Source of the DNA: an uncultured Bacteroidales bacterium
GTDB lineage: Bacteria; Bacteroidota; Bacteroidia; Bacteroidales; P3
Assembly (NCBI GenBank): GCA_905236405.1
Contig: CAJOQB010000210.1
Span: 1 to 5,887, forward strand
Direction of reading: 5' to 3'
DNA: 5,887 bases
The notes beneath the pieces are model-generated. The model had not been told where the DNA came from. It did no database searches and worked only from the letters and a program-made list of their open reading frames with translations. Made by a program: the position numbers and the translations under genes. Positions 1 through 5,172 of the stretch are shown here, piece by piece. Numbering within the stretch: the stretch's first letter is position 1; each line of letters opens with the position of its first letter.

Positions 1-128
1 AAGCCGTCGCAGTTGTAGGTGCACATCACGCTGCCGTCCTTCGAGGCTTTCTTGCCGACGATGAGGTTGGTGCATGCCGTCGCCCCTGTCGCCACCATCA
101 GCATCACTATAAGAATCATTCTCTTCAT
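1..128 (-). CDS. Secreted C69-family dipeptidase, N-terminal fragment
   Basis: Only the first 42 codons are present; the gene runs off the left edge. Seen: an ATG at 128-126 opens a frame with a short basic start (MKR), a hydrophobic stretch to about residue 14, then ATAC-TNLIVGKKASKDGS. Known: family C69 (PepD-like) dipeptidases are N-terminal-nucleophile hydrolases whose catalytic Cys starts a segment of the form C-T-x-[IL]-[LIV]-V-G-K-x-A-S-x-D-G-S, which matches here. Cys19 is therefore the predicted nucleophile, and cleavage after Ala18 would expose it directly. The expected role is hydrolysis of dipeptides outside the cytoplasm, probably in the periplasm, feeding peptide catabolism. The start is supported by the signal peptide and by a Bacteroides-type promoter about 90 bp upstream. 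The gene is transcribed away from the export operon. The family call is fairly sure despite the short fragment; exact specificity is unknown. Confidence 0.85.
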   Translation of the reverse strand, partial: MKRMILIVMLMVATGATACTNLIVGKKASKDGSVMCTYNCDG

Positions 129-221
129 AGGATAATCAATTTTATGTTTAATGATTTGTATTAATTGTCTTTAACCGTTACAAAAACGCTCATAACCTCC
201 TCTGTCGTAGAAAAGATTTTG

Positions 222-252
222 CAAAGTTACGAGAATTGAGCGAAATGGCAAA
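222..252 (-). promoter_or_regulatory. Bacteroides-type promoter for the C69 dipeptidase gene
   Basis: On the minus strand, TTTG at 252-249 is followed by 19 bp and then TAACTTTG at 229-222. Known: the main sigma factor (sigma-ABfr) of Bacteroidota recognises a -33 TTTG and a -7 TAnnTTTG separated by about 19-21 bp. Both boxes match fully and the spacing is within range. Transcription should begin a few bases beyond 222, leaving an untranslated leader of roughly 90 nt before the ATG at 128. Confidence 0.75.
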
Positions 253-260
253 AAATATTT

Positions 261-273
261 TGACATATTGTCA
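261..273. repeat. Short perfect inverted repeat, candidate operator
   Basis: TGACA-TAT-TGTCA forms two perfect 5-bp arms around a 3-bp centre. It sits in the divergent intergenic region, 9 bp upstream (in the minus-strand sense) of the -33 box of the dipeptidase promoter and 70 bp before the TolC-family start codon. The size and symmetry suit a dimeric repressor such as a TetR- or MarR-type protein, but no regulator gene is in the window. Operator function is inference; a short dyad in A/T-rich DNA can arise by chance. Confidence 0.35.
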
Positions 274-300
274 GACGGTGTTCAATATGGCATGGGTTTT

Positions 301-333
301 GTTGATGGGGGCAAATTGTTAAAATTAACATTG
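301..333 (+). promoter_or_regulatory. Weak candidate promoter for the export operon
   Basis: GTTG at 301-304, a 21-bp gap and TAACATTG at 326-333 resemble the Bacteroidota -33 TTTG / -7 TAnnTTTG consensus with one mismatch in each box. If used, the transcript would start only a few bases before the ATG at 344, giving a near-leaderless mRNA. No better match was found on the plus strand between 129 and 343. The other possibility considered, TATTTTG at 256-262, has one base too few between TA and TTTG and no well-spaced -33 box. Confidence 0.2.
317..330. repeat. A/T-rich inverted repeat just upstream of the export operon
   Basis: TGTTAA-AA-TTAACA has two 6-bp complementary arms and ends 13 bp before the TolC-family ATG. 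It also overlaps a near-direct repeat (ATTGTTAAAA at 315/316 onward and ATTGTAAAAC at 330-339). Its position over the probable transcription or translation start would suit a repressor site, though the A/T-rich leader makes chance symmetry quite possible. No terminator-like hairpin with a U-tract is formed. Confidence 0.3.
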
Positions 334-343
334 TAAAACTGAC

Positions 344-1837
344 ATGAAACTAAACAAGCAACTTTTATTGTTCCTCCTGTTGGTGACAGGTGCGGTGGCA
401 CAGTCGCAGCAGGTGCTGTCGCTAGACGAGTGTCGTCGTCGTGCGTTGGAGGCCAACCGAGGATTGAAGCAGGCAGAGATGAAATGCGATGAGACGCATA
501 ACCTTGAACGTGCTGCCTTGATGGAGATGTTGCCGCGGGTTAGCGCCGCCGATGAATACACTTGGACATTGAATAGTGTCCATCTGCTCAGCGACGAACA
601 GAGAGAACGTATCAACAATATGGGCAACACTGTGCAGAACGCTGTCGACCAGGCTGTCCGCGACGAGGCGTCGCAATTGCCCATCGGCGGAGAGTACATT
701 GGCGACTATCTTGCCAATGTTATCAACAACAGCGGTTTGGCCGAGGAACTGAACAATGTGGGTCACGAAATTACAGATGGCTTGAATACCGACACCCGCA
801 ACATGAGCGTGGTGACGTTGACGCTGACCCAGCCGGTCTATTTGGGCGGCAAACTTATCGCCATGCATCGTACCGCTATGTTGATGGAACAACTGTCTGG
901 CGTCGAGTACTCGCGAAAGGAGGCTGCCACGTTGATGGCTGTCGACGAGGCATATTGGCAGGTGGTCAGCGTGGAACACAAGAAACGGCTGGCCGAGCGT
1001 TATGCTGCCTTGCTCGACACATTGGTGGCCAATGTCCAGTCGGCGGTCGATGCCGATATGGCCACGATGGGCGATTTGGCGAAGGTGCGTGTGAAACGCA
1101 ACGAGGCACAGATGGCCCTCTCCAAAGCCTCCAACGGTTTGGCATTGGCCAAGATGCTGCTGGCCGAGCGCTGCGGCATGCCGTTGGACGTCGATTTCGA
1201 AGTGGAGTCGGGCGGCTGGCAGTCGGGAAGCGGATCGGAAGTGTCGGCTCTGGCTCCGCTGTCGGCATACAACTATTCGCTCGAAGATGTCTATGCCCGT
1301 CGTTCAGAGATGAAGATGCTGCGTATCAGCGACAGTGTGGCTCACGAAGGGGTCCGAACAGCGGCCAGCGTGTTGAAACCCAACGTGGTTGTGACTGGTG
1401 GATATATGTTCTCCAATCCCAATGTATTCAATGGCTTCCAAAACGAGTGGGGCGGTACGCCGATGGTGGCTGTGGCTGTGGGCATCCCCATTGTCCATCC
1501 TGCTGGCGTCTATGCTGTGAAAGCTGCCAAAGCCAAATGTCTCGAAGTGGAGTATCAGCGGCAAGAGGCAGAGGAGTTGATTGCCCTGCAGGTGAGCAAA
1601 CTGAAATGTGAACATGAGTTGGCGTATAAGAAACTGGTGCAAGCCGAAAGCAACCTCGATATGGCCAACGAGAATCTGCGCCTGGCCGACGAGAGTTTCA
1701 AGGCAGGTGTGTGTAGCAGTAGCGACTTGATGATGGCTCAGACGGCTTGGCTGCAAGCCGAGGGTGAGGTGCTCGACGCCCGTATCGAAATAGAGATGAC
1801 AAAATTGTATCTCGAACAGGCGTTGGGTTTGAAATAA
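344..1837 (+). CDS. TolC-family outer-membrane efflux channel
   Basis: 497 residues, a normal length for the outer-membrane factor (OEP) family. It should form the trimeric duct that carries exported substrate across the periplasm and outer membrane. Seen: a signal peptide at residues 1-19 with cleavage expected at AVA|Q. Two structural repeats follow, each alternating coiled helices and barrel strands. Repeat one has the strand LTLTQPVYLGGK (159-170) and helix pair about 177-276. Repeat two has the strand VAVAVGIPIV (375-384) and helices about 388-495, with the family-like stretch ADESFKAGVCSSSDLMMAQ (448-466). Oddity: an insertion of about 75 residues (about 77-153) between the first two barrel strands, predicted to face the exterior. 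It is the first gene of a four-gene operon, 32 bp before the adaptor gene. The start is set by the signal peptide; the leader is A/T-rich with no Shine-Dalgarno site. The family is confident; the substrate is unknown. Confidence 0.9.
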   Translation: MKLNKQLLLFLLLVTGAVAQSQQVLSLDECRRRALEANRGLKQAEMKCDETHNLERAALMEMLPRVSAADEYTWTLNSVHLLSDEQRERINNMGNTVQNAVDQAVRDEASQLPIGGEYIGDYLANVINNSGLAEELNNVGHEITDGLNTDTRNMSVVTLTLTQPVYLGGKLIAMHRTAMLMEQLSGVEYSRKEAATLMAVDEAYWQVVSVEHKKRLAERYAALLDTLVANVQSAVDADMATMGDLAKVRVKRNEAQMALSKASNGLALAKMLLAERCGMPLDVDFEVESGGWQSGSGSEVSALAPLSAYNYSLEDVYARRSEMKMLRISDSVAHEGVRTAASVLKPNVVVTGGYMFSNPNVFNGFQNEWGGTPMVAVAVGIPIVHPAGVYAVKAAKAKCLEVEYQRQEAEELIALQVSKLKCEHELAYKKLVQAESNLDMANENLRLADESFKAGVCSSSDLMMAQTAWLQAEGEVLDARIEIEMTKLYLEQALGLK

Positions 1838-1869
1838 TCGAATGTATAACAGAAAAACATACAAAGTAT

Positions 1870-2856
1870 ATGCAAAACAACAGTAGCAAGAGTTTGTTGG
1901 CTGGTTTGGCAGTTGTGATTGCCACAGTGGCCATAGTGGCCTTGGTGGGATTGTTGGCCATACGGCCCGAGAAACAAATGATAATGGGAGAGGCTGATGC
2001 TTCGGAATACCGTGTGAGCAACATGGTGCCGGGTCATATCGACAGCCTTTATGTCCGTGAGGGTGACCATGTGCGTCGGGGGGACACGTTGGCTCATATC
2101 GCCAGCCGTCAGGTCGATGCCAAGATGTTGCAGGCCGAGGCCGCCCGTAGTGCTGCTAGTGCACAGAGCCGCAAGGCACAAAACGGTGCCCGCAGCCAGC
2201 AAAAGGAGATGGCCTACCAAGTATGGCAAAAAGCCAAAGCTGCCGAAGAGGTGTATCGTAAGAGCTACGAGCGTGTGAGGGGTTTGCGAGAAAAGGGGGT
2301 CGTGGCTCAGCAACAGCTCGACGAAGTGGAAGCCAAGTACAAGGTGGCACAAGCCGACTGTGCCGCTGCCGAGCAGCAGTATCTCATGGCTCAAGAGGGT
2401 GCGCAACGGGAGGACATCGATGCGGCTGCAGCCCTTGTGGGTCGTGCAGGCGGTGCGGTGGCCGAGGTGCAGAGCTATCTCGACGACAGTTATCTTATCG
2501 CTCCCTGCGACGGCGATGTGGTGGAAATCTACGCCAAACTCGGTGACCTTATCGGCACAGGATCGCCTGTGATGAGTGTGCTCGATATGGAGGACACTTG
2601 GTTCTACTTCAGCGTTCGCGAGGATATGCTGGGTGATATCAAGGCAGGTGCCACAGCGGAGGTTCGCATCCCTGCCCTTGGCGAGCAGACCTATACTGTC
2701 AACATCACTCGCGTGCAGGCAATGGCCAGCTATGCCACATGGCGTGCCACAAAGACCAACGGCCAGTTCGACGTCAAGAGTTTTGAGGTGAAGGCCGTTC
2801 CCCAACAAAAAATCGAGGGCCTTCGCCCAGGAATGACAGCAATATTGGTACAATGA
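1870..2856 (+). CDS. HlyD/YbhG-like membrane fusion protein (periplasmic adaptor)
   Basis: 328 residues. It should be anchored in the inner membrane and bridge the permeases to the TolC-type channel. Seen in order: one N-terminal transmembrane helix (about 9-31); the first half of a lipoyl domain (about 48-80, with GHIDSLYVREGDHVRRGDTL at 55-74); a long Ala/Gln/Glu-rich coiled-coil hairpin (about 82-205); the second lipoyl half (208-238, APCDGDVVEIYAKLGD); then a beta-barrel domain to the C-terminus ending in GLRPGMTA. The hairpin turn (VRGLREKGVVAQQQLDE) resembles the channel-docking RLS motif: Arg135 and Leu139 are in register, with Ala146 where Ser is usual. There is no lipobox, so anchoring is by the helix. 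The stop overlaps the next start in an ATGA, implying translational coupling. An upstream ATG at 1842 is out of frame. An EmrA-type adaptor is possible, but the permease partners favour the YbhG type. Confidence 0.9.
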   Translation: MQNNSSKSLLAGLAVVIATVAIVALVGLLAIRPEKQMIMGEADASEYRVSNMVPGHIDSLYVREGDHVRRGDTLAHIASRQVDAKMLQAEAARSAASAQSRKAQNGARSQQKEMAYQVWQKAKAAEEVYRKSYERVRGLREKGVVAQQQLDEVEAKYKVAQADCAAAEQQYLMAQEGAQREDIDAAAALVGRAGGAVAEVQSYLDDSYLIAPCDGDVVEIYAKLGDLIGTGSPVMSVLDMEDTWFYFSVREDMLGDIKAGATAEVRIPALGEQTYTVNITRVQAMASYATWRATKTNGQFDVKSFEVKAVPQQKIEGLRPGMTAILVQ

Positions 2857-4004
2857 GAGAAGTGATTCGCCGCGAGCTTGTCCGTATATGGCACCATCCG
2901 CGTTACTTGATAATCCTGACGCTCGGTGCCATATTCTCCTTTGTCTTTTTTGCCACGATGATGAACGAGGGACAGCCGCAGAAGTTGCCTGTGGCGGTGG
3001 TGGATATGGACCACAGCTATCTGAGTCGTCGTGTCTGTCACGAACTGAATGCGACGCAGGGTGTCAGCGTGAAGGCTGTCTATGACAACCATCGTGAGGC
3101 CCGTTTGGCTATGCAGCGTGGCGAGATTTTCGCTTTCTACGAAATACCGAAGGGGACATACAACGAGGTGCTGCAGTTTCATGCTCCTCATTTTGGCCTC
3201 TATACCAACAATGCCTATCTGCTTTCTGGCTCGTTGAGCTACAAGCAGCTGGCTACCCTCGGCATGATGGCTGCCGCTGCTGTGCAACGCGAAGTGTTTC
3301 GAAAAAAGGGCTATGACGAAGATCGAATCATGGGAATCATTCAGCCTGTCGAGTTCGACACCCACCCTATCGGCAATCCGTGGGTGAGTTACCGCATCTA
3401 CTTGATGACTACGCTTGTTCCAGCCATTATTGCTTTCCTTGCTTTGCTGCATATGGTCTATCTCATCAGTCGCGAGATAAAGGAAGGGACGGTTCGTGGC
3501 TGGATGCGCAGAGCCAAAGGTGACAGCGTGAAGGCGTTGTTGGGCAAGATGCTCCCATACACATTCCATTACAGTTTGCTGGTGATGGTGGCCAATTTGG
3601 TGATGTATGGAGCCATGCATTTCCCGATGGAGGGCAGTTGGCCGTTGATGATGCTCTTCTCGATACTGCTCATTGCCGCTGCACAGTGTGCAGGCATCTT
3701 CATTGCAGGATGCATCGGCGACGATCAGATGATGATGGGTATTACCGCTGTGTATGGTGCGTTGAGTTTTTCGTTGAGTGGTTTCTCGTTCCCGATAGAG
3801 GCCATGCCGCGAGTGTTCACTGGCATCAGTTGGCTCTATCCCATCCGCCACTATTACTTAGCCTATCGTGACATTGCCATCTTCGGCAATGGTATAGAGC
3901 ATTGCTGGCCAAATCTCTGTGCCTTGTTAGCATTCGGATTGCTGTTCCTTGTAGGGGCGTATATGTTTGGAAAGAAAATAAGCTATGGGAAAGATAATCA
4001 ATAA
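2853..4004 (+). CDS. ABC-2 type permease, first subunit (YbhS/YbhR-like)
   Basis: 383 residues with the fold of ABC2_membrane_3 permeases. Seen: a cytoplasmic N-terminus, TM1 (about 18-36), a large extracytoplasmic domain (37-180) starting with PVAVVDMDHSYLSRR, then five more helices at about 182-205, 236-256, 263-287, 292-314 and 354-373. Family-like signatures include SGFSFPIEAMP (309-319) near the last loop and YPIRHYYLAYRD (329-340). It should form half of an inner-membrane export pore, with the next gene supplying the other half. It has no Walker A, signature or Walker B motif, so it is not a fused ATPase-permease. Translation starts within the upstream stop codon (ATGA) and the 3' end overlaps the next gene by 20 bp. 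The pair QPV-x-[FY]-D-x5-NP before TM2 recurs in that neighbour, supporting an ancient duplication. The substrate is not predictable; drug, lipid or glycolipid export are all known for relatives. Confidence 0.88.
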   Translation: MREVIRRELVRIWHHPRYLIILTLGAIFSFVFFATMMNEGQPQKLPVAVVDMDHSYLSRRVCHELNATQGVSVKAVYDNHREARLAMQRGEIFAFYEIPKGTYNEVLQFHAPHFGLYTNNAYLLSGSLSYKQLATLGMMAAAAVQREVFRKKGYDEDRIMGIIQPVEFDTHPIGNPWVSYRIYLMTTLVPAIIAFLALLHMVYLISREIKEGTVRGWMRRAKGDSVKALLGKMLPYTFHYSLLVMVANLVMYGAMHFPMEGSWPLMMLFSILLIAAAQCAGIFIAGCIGDDQMMMGITAVYGALSFSLSGFSFPIEAMPRVFTGISWLYPIRHYYLAYRDIAIFGNGIEHCWPNLCALLAFGLLFLVGAYMFGKKISYGKDNQ

Positions 4005-5172
4005 TCTGATAGATATCTGGGAGGTCTTCAGCGCTGAGGTGCGACGTGTGTTCAGCGACAAGTTGCTATTGCTTGTCTTCTTTGTGGCCACGGTCCTTTA
4101 CCCGTTGGTCTTCAGTTGCATTTACTTTAACGAGATGGTGGTCGACATGCGCGTGGCGGTAGTCGACGAGTCTCAATGCGAGGCATCCAAGCGCTTTTCC
4201 CGAAAGATTGACGCCACTCCAGAGCTGACAGTCGCTTACCGACCTGCTACCTTGGAGGAGGCCAAACAACTGATGCGTGACCATAAGGTGCATGCTATCT
4301 TTTATTTTCCTCGTGACTTTGCTTCCAATTTGGCCGAGATTCGTACTGCCCGCATCGCCGTCTTTTGTGATATGAGTTCGTTCCTCTACTACAAGAATGC
4401 CTTGCTTGGGGGCAACGATGTGCTTATCGACGAGATGCACACCATTGAACTGGAACGTTTCGGCTTGTCGGGAATGACAGGGAAACAAGCCGACAATATG
4501 CTGCAGCCAGTAGTGTACGACGATGTCAAACTCTATAACCCAGCGGGTGGCTTCGCCTCGTTCTTCCTTCCTGCGTTGATGATGCTGGTCGTCCATCAGA
4601 CACTCTTCATCGGCATCTGTATCATCTGTGGTGACGATAACGAGAACCGACGTGCCTTGCGGCTTATTCCTCCACGTCTACGGACGCGAAGCATCTATCG
4701 TGTCACTTTCGGACGCGCGCTCTGCTTTATTTTGATATACATACCGATTACCATGCTGGATCTTTGGCTTATACCGCATCTGTTCCACATGCCACAGCTC
4801 GGTGCGTTGCATGATTTGCTACTGTTCCTGTTGCCGTTTGTGTTGGCGGTCACTTTCTTCAGTATGACCTTCGGCAACATCTTTGTAAAGCAAAAGTTGA
4901 GTGCCGTTCTTTGTTGCGTTTTCTTCAGCGTCGTGTTGTTCTTCATCAGTGGCGTGGTGTGGCCACAAAGCAATATGCCGCGATTCTGGTTGGCATTCAG
5001 CTATATCTTCCCATCCACGCCTGGTGTCGAAGGATATGTCCGTATTAGTACCATGGGAGCCACCCTCAGCACCATTCGTCGAGAATATCTCGCACTTTGG
5101 CTGCAGACAGGTGTCTACTTCCTGCTCTCATGCGAAAGCCTGCGTTTCATCAAGCGGTTCCGCCGATATTAG
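3985..5172 (+). CDS. ABC-2 type permease, second subunit (YbhS/YbhR-like paralogue)
   Basis: 395 residues, last gene of the operon. Seen: an N-terminal cytoplasmic segment, TM1 (about 27-47), a large extracytoplasmic domain (48-187) beginning MRVAVVDESQCEASKR, then five helices at about 188-214, 242-264, 273-296, 303-325 and 365-384. The topology, VAVVD entry to the outer domain and QPVVYDDVKLYNP before TM2 (174-186) match the preceding permease, so the two probably form a heterodimer. FISGVVWPQSNMPRFW (320-335) corresponds to the SGFSFPIEAMP region of its partner. No nucleotide-binding motifs are present. The start at 3985 gives a 20-bp overlap with the upstream gene, consistent with coupled translation; no nearby in-frame alternative is better. 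The coding sequence ends in TAG sharing bases with the stop of the convergent GH78 gene, and no hairpin terminator follows. Confidence 0.87.
   Translation: MGKIINNLIDIWEVFSAEVRRVFSDKLLLLVFFVATVLYPLVFSCIYFNEMVVDMRVAVVDESQCEASKRFSRKIDATPELTVAYRPATLEEAKQLMRDHKVHAIFYFPRDFASNLAEIRTARIAVFCDMSSFLYYKNALLGGNDVLIDEMHTIELERFGLSGMTGKQADNMLQPVVYDDVKLYNPAGGFASFFLPALMMLVVHQTLFIGICIICGDDNENRRALRLIPPRLRTRSIYRVTFGRALCFILIYIPITMLDLWLIPHLFHMPQLGALHDLLLFLLPFVLAVTFFSMTFGNIFVKQKLSAVLCCVFFSVVLFFISGVVWPQSNMPRFWLAFSYIFPSTPGVEGYVRISTMGATLSTIRREYLALWLQTGVYFLLSCESLRFIKRFRRY

Noticed and set aside
260..288. TTGACA followed by CAATAT as a sigma-70 style -35/-10 pair
   Set aside because: The -10 match is poor and Bacteroidota do not use the E. 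coli consensus; the TTGACA is better explained as part of the TGACA-TAT-TGTCA dyad.
422..979. Open frame of 185 codons on the minus strand within the TolC-family gene
   Set aside because: Antisense shadow with His/Val-rich composition and no upstream promoter-like boxes noted.
955..1611. Open frame of 218 codons on the plus strand inside the TolC-family gene
   Set aside because: It is an alternative frame of a confident gene. The Gly/Cys/Arg-rich product has no recognisable fold and no independent start context.
1738..2853. Open frame of 371 codons on the minus strand opposite the adaptor gene
   Set aside because: It lies antisense to a clear HlyD-family gene and crosses into the TolC-family gene. 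Its translation is His/Leu/Cys-rich with no domain pattern, as expected from the complement of a biased coding sequence.
2730..3851. Open frame of 373 codons on the minus strand opposite the first permease
   Set aside because: Antisense to a well-supported membrane protein gene. The translation is very rich in His and Gln with no membrane segments or motifs, so it is a shadow of the real frame.
4066..4596. Open frame of 176 codons on the minus strand within the second permease
   Set aside because: Antisense shadow of the extracytoplasmic domain coding sequence; no signal, helix or motif support.
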